A stretch of DNA of 6,396 nt from an uncultured Acetobacteraceae bacterium. Lineage in GTDB: Bacteria; Pseudomonadota; Alphaproteobacteria; Acetobacterales; Acetobacteraceae. The translations under genes and the position numbers were made by a program. Below, one piece after another: positions 1 to 5,732 of this stretch. The notes below the pieces were generated by a model, which was given only the letters and a program-made list of their open reading frames with translations, had not been told where the DNA came from and did no database searches. Where the stretch lies: assembly GCA_903839965.1 (NCBI GenBank), contig CAIMEK010000944.1, positions 1 to 6,396 of the forward strand. The letters run 5' to 3'. The first letter of the stretch is position 1. Every line of letters begins with the position of its first letter.

Positions 1-141
1 CCGGCCCAACTTTCCATATCCCAAGCCTGCGGCTGCTGGATTTGGAAACCTGTTGGACGCGCAGAAAATGCTGGCTCGCGGGATGCTTGGCCAATCGGCC
101 CGTCGTAGATTCGCGCTTATGGGGCGAAGCCCCTGGCCTTG
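1..141. other. Unassigned left edge, no gene recognised
   Basis: This stretch lies beyond the 3' end of the leftward HAD gene. I read all six frames and found no family I recognise. One rightward frame is open across it (from an ATG at 68 or earlier), but it runs on antisense through the HAD gene and looks like a shadow. The base composition is less GC-rich than in the neighbouring genes, as expected for intergenic DNA. The only structure seen is the short hairpin at 121-133, listed separately. It could be intergenic spacer or the end of a unit that lies outside the window. Confidence 0.5.
121..133 (-). terminator. Hairpin just past the HAD gene, possible weak terminator
   Basis: A perfect 5-bp stem (GGGGC/GCCCC) with a 3-nt loop begins 8 nt beyond the stop codon of the leftward pyrD-HAD pair. 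In the leftward transcript the loop is UUC, giving a compact and stable hairpin. No U-tract follows on that strand (the next bases are AUAAGCG), so this is not a classical intrinsic terminator. It may act as a weak terminator or an RNA 3'-end stabiliser. Position is the main argument for it. Confidence 0.3.
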
Positions 142-993
142 CTACCACGTGAACGTCGGCACCGCGGCGGTGGGGGCGAGTCCGGCGTGGCGTGCCGCGT
201 CCGTCGCCGCCACGGGATCGCCGTTGAGTTCGGCGCGGTGGATGCCGCCCAGCACCCAGCACGAATCGATGTCCACGCCCGCTGCGCCGGCGATGTCGGT
301 GCGCAACGAATCGCCGACCGCGAGCACCTGCGTGCGCGGCCGCTGCAGCATGTCCAGCACGACGCCGTAGATCGCCGGGTCGGGCTTGCCCACCCAGCGG
401 GCGTAACCGCCGAGCGCCTCGTAGCGCTGTGCCAGCAGGCCCGCGCAGATCACCAGCATGCCGCCGCGCACCACCTCGAGGTCGGGGTTGGCGCACACCA
501 TCGGCAGGCCCGCCGCCAGGCAGGCGCTGAGCTCGTCGTCATAGACGGTCGGGTCGGTCGGGCTGCGTTCGTCGTCGGGGCCAGTGTTGAGGAAGAAGTC
601 GGCGAGTGCGGGCGCCATCACCCTTTGCAGGTCGAGCCCTGCGTACACGTTGCGGTCGCGTTCCGGCCCGAGGTGGTAGACGCGCTTGCCCAGCCCGGCG
701 AAGAACGGGTCGGTGCGGTCGCGCAGCATGCGGTGGGTGGCCTCGCCGCTGGTGAGGATGCCGCTGTAGAGGTCGTCGGGGATGCCCATGCCCCGCATGG
801 AAAGTTGCGCGACGTGCGAGCGCCGCGGCGCGTTCGACAGCAGCACCGTCGGCTTGCCCGCCGCGCGCAGTCGCGCCAGCACGTCGAGCGCCCCGGGATA
901 GGGCGACACCCCGTCGTGGATCACCCCCCAGAGGTCGAGGATGAACGCGTCGTAGCGCGCGGCCAGCGGCGCGAAGCCGGTCAAGAACTGCAT
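142..993 (-). CDS. HAD-superfamily class IIA-type hydrolase (TIGR01459-like)
   Basis: This 283-residue protein has the layout of the HAD class IIA (NagD-like) family. Motif I is DLWGVIHDG with the presumed nucleophile D20. Motif II is LLSNAPRR at about 51-58. The conserved lysine of motif III is in GKPDPAIY at 202-209, and motif IV is VGDSLRTD at 227-234, with acidic residues D228 and D233. The class IIA cap would lie between motifs II and III. The position two residues after the nucleophile, usually Asp in HAD phosphatases, is Trp22; from memory this is usual in the DxWGV subgroup, so the substrate and even phosphatase activity are uncertain. No signal peptide is seen, so it is probably cytoplasmic. 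The ATG at 993 is chosen because the homology starts a few residues later and an AGGTGA Shine-Dalgarno sequence lies just upstream, overlapping the pyrD stop. The 4-nt gap to pyrD implies translational coupling. The frame stays open upstream inside pyrD, but that part is antisense-type noise. Confidence 0.88.
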   Translation of the reverse strand: MQFLTGFAPLAARYDAFILDLWGVIHDGVSPYPGALDVLARLRAAGKPTVLLSNAPRRSHVAQLSMRGMGIPDDLYSGILTSGEATHRMLRDRTDPFFAGLGKRVYHLGPERDRNVYAGLDLQRVMAPALADFFLNTGPDDERSPTDPTVYDDELSACLAAGLPMVCANPDLEVVRGGMLVICAGLLAQRYEALGGYARWVGKPDPAIYGVVLDMLQRPRTQVLAVGDSLRTDIAGAAGVDIDSCWVLGGIHRAELNGDPVAATDAARHAGLAPTAAVPTFTW

Positions 994-997
994 CGCG

Positions 998-2056
998 TCA
1001 CCTGAGGTCGGCGCCGATCGCCTCGGCGATGGTGGCGAAACCCTGCTTGGCGAGCGCCGCGGACAATTGCCGTCGCACCCGGCCGATGAGGGCGGGCCCA
1101 TGATAGACCATCGCCGTGTAAAGCTGAACCAGCGAGGCGCCGGCGCGGATCTTGGCCAGCGCATCGGCGCCGCTGGCCACGCCGCCGACGCCGATCAGCA
1201 CGAGCCGCCCGCCTGCCAGCCGCGCCACCTGGCGCAGCACGTCGGTGGACAGCGCCAGCAGCGGCGCGCCGGAAAGCCCGCCGGCCTCGCCGGCCGCCGG
1301 CGAGCGCAGCCCGGCGGGGCGCGAGAGGGTGGTGTTGGACACGATCATGCCCTCGGCGCCGCCCTCGATGGTGGCGGCCACCACCGCTTCCAGCCCGGCC
1401 GGCGAGAGGTCGGGCGCCACCTTCACCAGCAGCGGCGGCCGCTTGGGCACCGCAGTGGCCACCGCCGCGAGGATGCCGCGCAGCCGCGCGCCGTCCTGCA
1501 GGTCGCGCAGCCCCGGGGTGTTCGGCGAGGAGACGTTGATCACCACGAAATCGGCGTGCGGCGCCACCGCGGCCACCAGCGCCGGGTAGTCGCGTTCGGG
1601 GTCGGCGCCTTCCTTGTTGATGCCCACATTGGCGCCCACCGGCACGCCGGGCAGCGCCGCCGCGCGGCCGGGGCCGAGGTGGCGCAGGTAGGCTGCCAGC
1701 CCGGCGTTGTTGAAGCCCATACGGTTGATCACCGCCTGGTCCGCCGGCAGGCGGAACAGCCGCGGGCGCGGATTGCCCTGCTGCGGGCGCGGCGTCACCG
1801 TGCCGGTTTCGATGAAGCCGAAGCCCAGCCGGCTCAGCGGCGCGATCGCGGTGGCGTCCTTGTCGAAGCCGGCCGCCACGCCGATCGGGTTGCGGAACTT
1901 CAACCCAAGCGCCTCGACCGCCAGCCGGGGATCGTCCGGCGTGCGGTCGCGCCCGGCCAGTCCCCAGCGCAGCGAAGCCAGCGCCACGCCGTGCGCCTGT
2001 TCGGCCTCGAGCAGGCGGACCAGCGGCATCATTGCGGAGGCAAGCGCGGGGGTCAT
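998..2056 (-). CDS. pyrD: Dihydroorotate dehydrogenase (quinone), class 2
   Basis: PyrD oxidises dihydroorotate to orotate, the fourth step of UMP synthesis, using FMN and passing electrons to membrane ubiquinone. The 352-residue product has class 2 features: an N-terminal amphipathic part (about 1-45, including EAEQAHGVALASLR) expected to touch the membrane and take up quinone; AAGFDKDA at 61-68; INRMGFNNAG at 110-119; the active-site loop NVSSPNTPGLRDLQ at 174-187, where S177 is the expected catalytic base; LLVKVAPDL at 209-217; SNTT at 240-243; and the C-terminal FMN phosphate site GVGGV and QLYTAMVYHGP. Length is slightly above the E. coli enzyme (336). The ATG at 2056 is preferred because the usual N-terminal helix begins here and an AGG-type ribosome site lies 8-9 nt upstream. 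The frame is open to 2275, but that extension has no family character and lies opposite another gene. It probably forms a leftward operon with the HAD gene. Its start overlaps that of a divergent small gene. Confidence 0.95.
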   Translation of the reverse strand: MTPALASAMMPLVRLLEAEQAHGVALASLRWGLAGRDRTPDDPRLAVEALGLKFRNPIGVAAGFDKDATAIAPLSRLGFGFIETGTVTPRPQQGNPRPRLFRLPADQAVINRMGFNNAGLAAYLRHLGPGRAAALPGVPVGANVGINKEGADPERDYPALVAAVAPHADFVVINVSSPNTPGLRDLQDGARLRGILAAVATAVPKRPPLLVKVAPDLSPAGLEAVVAATIEGGAEGMIVSNTTLSRPAGLRSPAAGEAGGLSGAPLLALSTDVLRQVARLAGGRLVLIGVGGVASGADALAKIRAGASLVQLYTAMVYHGPALIGRVRRQLSAALAKQGFATIAEAIGADLR

Positions 2057-2057
2057 G
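2054..2057. promoter_or_regulatory. Shared CATG: divergent start codons of pyrD and the small gene
   Basis: The palindrome CATG at 2054-2057 supplies the ATG of pyrD on the minus strand and the candidate ATG of the small winged-helix gene on the plus strand. If both starts are right, the two coding regions overlap by 2 bp, and each gene's leader and promoter must lie inside the other's coding sequence. The pyrD start is well supported by homology. The small-gene start is the weaker half of the claim. Confidence 0.4.
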
Positions 2058-2354
2058 GCGGCAACCTGCTGCAAAGTGGTCGGGAAGGAAAGCTTGCGCC
2101 GCCGCATTGCCGACCCGACATGGCAGGCGATGTGGAACCAGCCGTACCTGGAAACCTGTTGCCGCTCGGCGCTGCACCGGCTGTCGCTGTGCGGCGCGGT
2201 GGGGCGCCCGCCGGGGCTGAAGGACGGCAAATGCCTGCTGCGCCTGGCCGCGATGGGCCTGGCGCGCGCCCGCAACGACGGCCGCTACGAGCTTACCGCG
2301 GCGGGCAGCGAGCGCCACGCCAGCGAGATCCTGCACTTTTCCCCCGGTGGGTGA
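2055..2354 (+). CDS. Small winged-helix-like protein of unknown function
   Basis: The predicted product is 99 residues from the ATG at 2055. I do not recognise a named family. The central and C-terminal part (about 40-92) looks like a small winged-helix DNA-binding fold: a helical stretch SALHRLSLCGAV, a basic linker RPPGLKDGK, a helix CLLRLAAMGLARA, then the wing-like DGRYELTAAG and a final helix SERHASEIL. Pro-Thr-Trp and Met-Trp-Asn near 21-28 look like a conserved N-terminal core. Four cysteines (C5, C6, C35, C36) occur as two pairs, and two more are at C46 and C60. Third-position GC bias is strong in this frame, which supports real coding. The start is uncertain: ATG 2055 has only a G-run upstream, and TTG 2094 and ATG 2130 are alternatives. 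It reads divergently from pyrD and leads the rightward series of genes. A regulator of pyrD or of its own cluster is possible, but this is inference only. Confidence 0.62.
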   Translation: MAATCCKVVGKESLRRRIADPTWQAMWNQPYLETCCRSALHRLSLCGAVGRPPGLKDGKCLLRLAAMGLARARNDGRYELTAAGSERHASEILHFSPGG

Positions 2355-2412
2355 TGCGTTCGTGGCGCGCCAATGCTTGCCTGTGCGCCCGTCACCCGCG
2401 CAGGATGCGCCC

Positions 2413-2643
2413 ATGAGCGAGACGGTCCTGGACGTGAAGGGCATGCGCTGCCCATTGCCCGTGCTGCGCGCCAACCGCGCGCTGCGGGGCCTGGCCCCCG
2501 ACGAGCGGCTGCGCGTGCTCGCCACCGACTCCGCCGCGGTCGGCGATTTCCAGGCGTTCTGCCGCGAAACCGGCCATGCCCTGCTGGCGTGGAGCGAGGA
2601 GGCCGGGGTGTTCAGCTTCGTGATCCGGAAGAAACCGGAGTAG
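2413..2643 (+). CDS. TusA/SirA-type sulfur carrier protein
   Basis: This 76-residue protein is a TusA-family (SirA/YeeD-like) small sulfurtransferase. Members carry sulfur as a persulfide on a conserved cysteine and pass it to acceptors in tRNA thiolation, cofactor synthesis or sulfur oxidation. The signature CPxP is present as GMRCPLPVLRA at 10-20, with C13 as the active cysteine, after the first strand TVLDVKG. The rest fits the two-layer alpha/beta fold: helix VLRANRALRGL, strand RLRVLATD, helix VGDFQAFCRETG, and the ending strand FSFVIRKK. Length is close to that of E. coli TusA (81). The ATG at 2413 has an AGGA ribosome site 7 nt upstream, and the homology begins directly after it, so a longer in-frame reading from 2347 is not needed. 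It sits 58 nt after the small winged-helix gene and 16 nt before the deacetylase gene. The family has several paralogous roles, so I do not assign tusA itself. Confidence 0.88.
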   Translation: MSETVLDVKGMRCPLPVLRANRALRGLAPDERLRVLATDSAAVGDFQAFCRETGHALLAWSEEAGVFSFVIRKKPE

Positions 2644-2659
2644 CGGCGGGGAGGCATCG

Positions 2660-3592
2660 GTGTCGGTCGTGCTGATCACCCATCCGGCCTGCCTGGAGCA
2701 CGACACCGGCCCGTGGCATCCCGAATCGGCCGACCGGCTGCGCGCCGTGGTGCGGGCGCTGGAGGCCGAGGAGTTCCTGCCGCTGCTGCGCGAGCCCGCG
2801 CCGGTGGCGAGCGAGGAACAACTGCTCCGGGTGCATGCCGCCGACTACGTGCGGGCCATCCTGGCGATCCGCCCCGAGCCCGGCGAGCAGGTGGCGCTCG
2901 ATGCCGACACGCTGATGAGCGCCGGCAGCGCGGAGGCGGCCCTGCGCTCGGCCGGCGGTGCGGTGCACGCGGTCGATGCGGTGATGGAAGGCTGGGCCAA
3001 GCACGCCTTCGTCGCCACCCGCCCGCCCGGCCACCACGCCGAGCGGTCGCGGCCGATGGGGTTCTGCCTGTTCTGCAACGCCGCCGTCGCTGCCCGCCAT
3101 GCCCAGGCGCGCTGGGGGCTGCGGCGCGTCGCGGTGGTCGATTTCGACGTCCACCACGGCAACGGCACGCAGGACGTGTGCGCGGCCGACCCCGACCTGT
3201 TCTACGCCTCCAGCCACCAGTTTCCCTGCTACCCCGGCACCGGGGACGCCGCCGAGCGCGGCTGCGCGGGCAACGTAGTCAACGCCACGCTGGCGCCCGG
3301 CGCCACCGGCACGGATTTCCGCGCGGCCTGGGAGCGGATCATCCTGCCCGCGCTGGACGGCTTCGCCCCCGACCTGCTGATCGTCTCGGCCGGTTTCGAC
3401 GCCCACAAGGCCGACCCGCTCGCCCAGCTTCGCGTGGAGACCGCGGATTACCGCTGGCTCACCGAACGGCTGCTGGAGGTGGCGCGGCGGCATTGCGGCG
3501 GCCGGCTGGTGTCGCTGCTGGAGGGCGGCTACGACCTCGACGCCCTGGCGGCCTGCACGGCGGCGCATGTGCGTGCCCTGCTGCATGGCTGA
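2660..3592 (+). CDS. Histone deacetylase family (HDAC/AcuC/AphA-like) zinc deacetylase
   Basis: This 310-residue protein belongs to the arginase/deacetylase-fold zinc hydrolases that include eukaryotic HDACs, bacterial AcuC and acetylpolyamine amidohydrolases. All catalytic elements are visible: the N-terminal HPESADRLRAV motif (20-30); the active-site His pair in RPPGHHAE (H125, H126); the charge-relay and zinc residues in VVDFDVHHGNGTQ (D161, D163, H165); the third zinc ligand D247 in SAGFDAHKADP; and the transition-state tyrosine Y291 in LEGGYDL. It is therefore probably active on an N-acetylated lysine protein, polyamine or small amide; the substrate cannot be read from sequence. No signal peptide or membrane segment is seen. 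The start is GTG at 2660, with a strong GGGGAGG site 5 nt upstream. It is 16 nt after the sulfur carrier gene and 89 nt before xseB; an HDAC-like gene beside xseB is, from memory, a recurring arrangement in alphaproteobacteria. Confidence 0.94.
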   Translation: MSVVLITHPACLEHDTGPWHPESADRLRAVVRALEAEEFLPLLREPAPVASEEQLLRVHAADYVRAILAIRPEPGEQVALDADTLMSAGSAEAALRSAGGAVHAVDAVMEGWAKHAFVATRPPGHHAERSRPMGFCLFCNAAVAARHAQARWGLRRVAVVDFDVHHGNGTQDVCAADPDLFYASSHQFPCYPGTGDAAERGCAGNVVNATLAPGATGTDFRAAWERIILPALDGFAPDLLIVSAGFDAHKADPLAQLRVETADYRWLTERLLEVARRHCGGRLVSLLEGGYDLDALAACTAAHVRALLHG

Positions 3593-3629
3593 GCCGGAAC
3601 GTAGCCGGGGGTTGGCGGACGCCGCGGGG

Positions 3630-3644
3630 CGCGTTACCAACGCG
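3630..3644. repeat. Perfect 6-bp inverted repeat upstream of xseB
   Basis: CGCGTT and AACGCG face each other across a 3-nt spacer (ACC) in the 89-nt gap between the deacetylase gene and xseB. It could form a small RNA hairpin or be an operator half-site pair. No U-tract follows, so it is not a typical terminator. GC-rich DNA produces such repeats by chance fairly often, so its function is open. Confidence 0.35.
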
Positions 3645-3681
3645 TGATTCGCTGATGACCGCGACGATCAGGAGCATGACC

Positions 3682-3975
3682 ATGACCGGCGCCCCGCCTT
3701 CGCCCCCGCCTTCGCCCCCCCCTTCGCCATCGACAGCGCTCCCGGCCGATCCGGCGGCAGCGTCGCTGTCCTTCGAGGATGCCCTGGCCGAACTGGAGAA
3801 GATCGTGCGCGGGCTGGAGGGCGGCCAGCAGAAGCTGGAGGATGCCATCAGTTGCTACGAGCGCGGCGCCCGGCTGCGCGCGCATTGCGAGGCCAAGCTG
3901 GCCGAGGCGGAGGCGCGGGTGCAGGCCATCGTGGCCGCCGCCGACGGCTCCGTTTCGTTGCGTCCGACCGACTGA
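3682..3975 (+). CDS. xseB: Exodeoxyribonuclease VII small subunit
   Basis: XseB binds in several copies to the large subunit XseA to form exonuclease VII, which degrades single-stranded DNA. Residues 30-82 match the family: SFEDALAELEKIVRGLEGG, then KLEDAISCYERGARLRAHCE, then a final helix KLAEAEARVQ. These form the two long helices of the fold. The first ~29 residues are an unusual Pro/Ser/Ala-rich tail (APPSPPPSPPPSPS) encoded by a tandem 12-bp repeat; the usual protein is about 80 residues and this one is 97. The ATG at 3682 is chosen because an AGGAG site lies 7 nt before it; the in-frame ATG at 3676 is too close to that site, and ATG 3655 has no good site. ispA begins 11 nt downstream. 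The xseB-ispA pairing is common in Proteobacteria. The partner gene xseA is not in the window. Confidence 0.94.
   Translation: MTGAPPSPPPSPPPSPSTALPADPAAASLSFEDALAELEKIVRGLEGGQQKLEDAISCYERGARLRAHCEAKLAEAEARVQAIVAAADGSVSLRPTD
3694..3729 (+). repeat. Three tandem 12-bp units encoding (P-P-S-P)n in XseB
   Basis: Three in-frame units of the pattern CC(G/C)-CCT-TCG-CC(C/A) lie end to end and give the peptide PPSPPPSPPPSP. The first two units are identical; the third differs at two positions. The repeat falls in the dispensable N-terminal tail of XseB, before the helical core. Repeat count may vary between strains through slippage. Confidence 0.85.
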
Positions 3976-3986
3976 GGAACCGCGCC

Positions 3987-4877
3987 ATGGATGCAACCCT
4001 TGCCGCCGCGCTGTCGCAGGCCGCCGCCGATGTCGAGGCCGCGCTGGAGGATCTGCTGCCGCTGGTCGAGAGTGCCGAGGCGCGGCTGATCGAGGCCATG
4101 CGCTACGCCAGCCTGGGCGGCGGCAAGCGCCTGCGCGCCTTCCTCGCCATGGAGACCGCCGCGCTGTTCAGCGACGATCGCCGCTGTGCCGCGCGGGTCG
4201 GCGCCGCCATCGAGATGCTGCACGCCTATTCGCTGGTGCACGACGACCTGCCCGCCATGGACGACGACGACCTGCGCCGTGGCAAGCCCTCGTGCCATCG
4301 CGCCTTCGACGAAGCCACCGCGATTTTGGCCGGCGACGCCTTGCAGACCCGCGCCTTCGAGGTGCTGGCCGAGCCCGACACGCATTCCAACCCGGACGCG
4401 CGCTGCGAGCTGGTGGTGGCGCTGGCGCGTGCCGCCGGGGCGCGCGGCATGGTGGGCGGGCAGATGATCGACATGCTGAGCGAGGGCCAGATGCTCACCG
4501 CCGAGCAGATCACCCGCCTGCAGGCGCTCAAGACCGGCCGGCTGATCCAGTTCAGTGCCGAGGCGGGCGGCATCATGGGCCGCGCCGGCATGGCGCAGCG
4601 CCATCTGCTGGCCGCCTACGGGCGCGACCTCGGGGCGGCGTTCCAGATCGCCGATGACCTGCTGGACGTGCTGGGCACCACGCAGGAGACCGGCAAGACC
4701 GCCGGCAAGGACGCCGCCGCCGGCAAGGCGACCCTGATTGCCGTACTGGGGGCCGAGCGGGCGCGTGACCAGGCCGAAGCGCTGGCCGCCCAGGCAGCGG
4801 CGCAACTGGACAGCTTCGGCCCCAAGGCCGACCTGCTGCGCGAGCTGGCCGCCTACGTCGTGGCCCGGCGCAGTTGA
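3987..4877 (+). CDS. ispA: Farnesyl diphosphate synthase (geranyltranstransferase)
   Basis: IspA condenses isopentenyl diphosphate with dimethylallyl and geranyl diphosphate to give farnesyl diphosphate, the precursor of the ubiquinone side chain, undecaprenyl carrier and, where present, hopanoids and carotenoids. The 296-residue protein has the short-chain trans-prenyltransferase order: GGGKRLRA at 44-51, which binds isopentenyl diphosphate; the first Asp-rich motif DDLPAMD at 86-92 followed by DDDLRRGKP; GDALQTRAFE; GGQMIDM; KTGRLI at 182-187; and the second Asp-rich motif QIADDLLD at 220-227. Residues just before the first motif (HAYSLVHDD) match the E. coli IspA pattern, which supports C15 rather than a longer product. 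The ATG at 3987 has an AGGA site 8 nt upstream and starts 11 nt after xseB. The next gene begins 10 nt after the stop, so the usual downstream dxs is missing here. Cytoplasmic enzyme needing Mg2+. Confidence 0.95.
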   Translation: MDATLAAALSQAAADVEAALEDLLPLVESAEARLIEAMRYASLGGGKRLRAFLAMETAALFSDDRRCAARVGAAIEMLHAYSLVHDDLPAMDDDDLRRGKPSCHRAFDEATAILAGDALQTRAFEVLAEPDTHSNPDARCELVVALARAAGARGMVGGQMIDMLSEGQMLTAEQITRLQALKTGRLIQFSAEAGGIMGRAGMAQRHLLAAYGRDLGAAFQIADDLLDVLGTTQETGKTAGKDAAAGKATLIAVLGAERARDQAEALAAQAAAQLDSFGPKADLLRELAAYVVARRS

Positions 4878-4887
4878 GCGGGCGACG

Positions 4888-5655
4888 CTGAAACAGCGCG
4901 CCGACCAGTTGCTCGTCGATCGCGGCCTGGTGGAGTCGCGCAGCCGCGCGCAGGCGCTGATCCTGGCCGGAAAAGTGTTTTCCGGCGAGCGGCGCATCGA
5001 CAAGGCCGGCCAGTTGCTCGGCCCGGACCAGCCATTGGAGGTGCGCGGGCAGGACCATCCCTGGGTTTCGCGCGGCGGTCTCAAGCTGGCGCATGCGCTG
5101 GATCATTTCAGCCTCGATCCGGCGGGGCTGGTGTGCCTGGACGTCGGCGCCTCCACCGGCGGGTTCACCGATGTGCTGCTGGCACACGGCGCGGCGCGGG
5201 TGCACGCGGTCGATGTCGGCCACGGGCAACTGGCCTGGAAGCTGCGCACCGATGGGCGCGTGGTGGTGCACGAGCGCACCAATGCCCGCTACCTGACCGC
5301 CGAGGCGATCGGCGAGCCGGTTGGCGTGTTGGTGTGCGACGCCAGCTTCATCGGCCTGGCGACGATTTTGCCGGCGCCGCTGGCCTTGTGTGCGCCGGGT
5401 GCCTGGGCGGTGGCGCTGATAAAACCGCAATTCGAGGCCGGGCCGGCGCTGGTGGGCAAGGGCGGGGTGGTGCGCGACGGCGCGGTGCACGCGGCGGTAT
5501 GCGCCCGTATCCGCGACTGGTGGGCGGGGCTGGCCGGGTGGCGCGTGCTGGGGATCGAGGAGAGCCCCATTACGGGGCCGGAAGGCAATCGCGAGTTTCT
5601 GCTTGCGGCGACACGAGTCGAACCGAATCCTCTGAATCGAACCTTGCCTGAGTAG
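4888..5655 (+). CDS. tlyA: TlyA family rRNA 2'-O-methyltransferase (hemolysin A-like)
   Basis: TlyA proteins methylate cytidine 2'-OH in 23S rRNA, and in the longer subtype also 16S rRNA, using S-adenosylmethionine. About 255 residues are seen. An N-terminal S4 RNA-binding domain (RADQLLVDRGL through LEVRG, about 4-54) is followed by an FtsJ-type methyltransferase domain with the SAM loop LDVGASTGGFTD at 84-95. The K-D-K-E tetrad is present as K66 (SRGGLKL), D151 (VCDASF), K179 (LIKPQF) and E236 (GNREF). The start is problematic. The expected N-terminus (KQRADQLL) is preceded in frame by CTG at 4888 but by no ATG, GTG or TTG back to GTG 4765, deep inside ispA. I set the start at CTG 4888. If one G were missing from the GGG at 4879-4881, TTG 4874 would become the start, overlapping the ispA stop and giving Met-Ser-Gly-Ala-Thr-Leu-Lys-Gln. 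The last dozen residues (VEPNPLNRTLPE) look like an added tail with different codon use. Confidence 0.88.
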   Translation: MKQRADQLLVDRGLVESRSRAQALILAGKVFSGERRIDKAGQLLGPDQPLEVRGQDHPWVSRGGLKLAHALDHFSLDPAGLVCLDVGASTGGFTDVLLAHGAARVHAVDVGHGQLAWKLRTDGRVVVHERTNARYLTAEAIGEPVGVLVCDASFIGLATILPAPLALCAPGAWAVALIKPQFEAGPALVGKGGVVRDGAVHAAVCARIRDWWAGLAGWRVLGIEESPITGPEGNREFLLAATRVEPNPLNRTLPE

Positions 5656-5702
5656 CCGGGCCTTCCCTATCGATTTTCGGTCTCATCCACAGGGAACAGA
5701 AG
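5656..5702. other. Short spacer between tlyA and the mobile-element remnants
   Basis: No gene is seen here. The left arm (5666-5674) of a 9-bp inverted repeat lies in this spacer. The composition is clearly less GC-rich than tlyA, which marks the change from core genes to the degraded region. No hairpin with a T-tract is present, so there is no obvious terminator for the rightward operon. Confidence 0.4.
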
Positions 5703-5732
5703 TGGTCGGGGAAATTCGGACAGATCGATAGG
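5666..5732. repeat. 9-bp inverted repeat with 49-bp spacer
   Basis: CCTATCGAT at 5666-5674 and ATCGATAGG at 5724-5732 are perfect inverted copies. They flank the presumed left end of the IS3-type remnant. The spacer is long for an RNA hairpin. The arms could be a nested mobile-element end or a chance match. Confidence 0.35.

Noticed and set aside
43..55. 13-bp TGGAAACCTGTTG at 43-55 repeated at 2149-2161
   Set aside because: A match of this length is expected by chance about once in a window of this size, and the flanks do not match.
2057..2275. 73-residue N-terminal extension of PyrD on the minus strand
   Set aside because: The frame is open, but the extension is rich in Arg, Ser and Pro without family character, lies opposite the small winged-helix gene, and the normal PyrD N-terminal helix starts at 2056 with a ribosome site.
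1067..2416. Long plus-strand open frame opposite pyrD
   Set aside because: The composition (Arg/His/Gln/Ala-rich low-complexity peptide) is typical of a GC-rich antisense shadow. pyrD explains this DNA fully up to 2056.
2612..3640. 342-residue minus-strand open frame opposite the deacetylase gene
   Set aside because: Antisense shadow of a gene with all catalytic motifs; no recognisable domain of its own.
3655..3681. Earlier ATG starts for xseB at 3655 and 3676
   Set aside because: The AGGAG site at 3670-3674 is correctly spaced only for ATG 3682.
3855..5084. 409-residue minus-strand open frame opposite ispA and tlyA
   Set aside because: It crosses two clearly coding genes in antisense and has shadow-like composition.
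5614..5645. Possible tRNA 3' end on the minus strand (GGTTCGATTC and GGTTCGACTC, like a T-loop) that could be an integration site
   Set aside because: The flanking bases do not pair into a T-stem, no acceptor or CCA end is found, and the segment lies in the tlyA tail.
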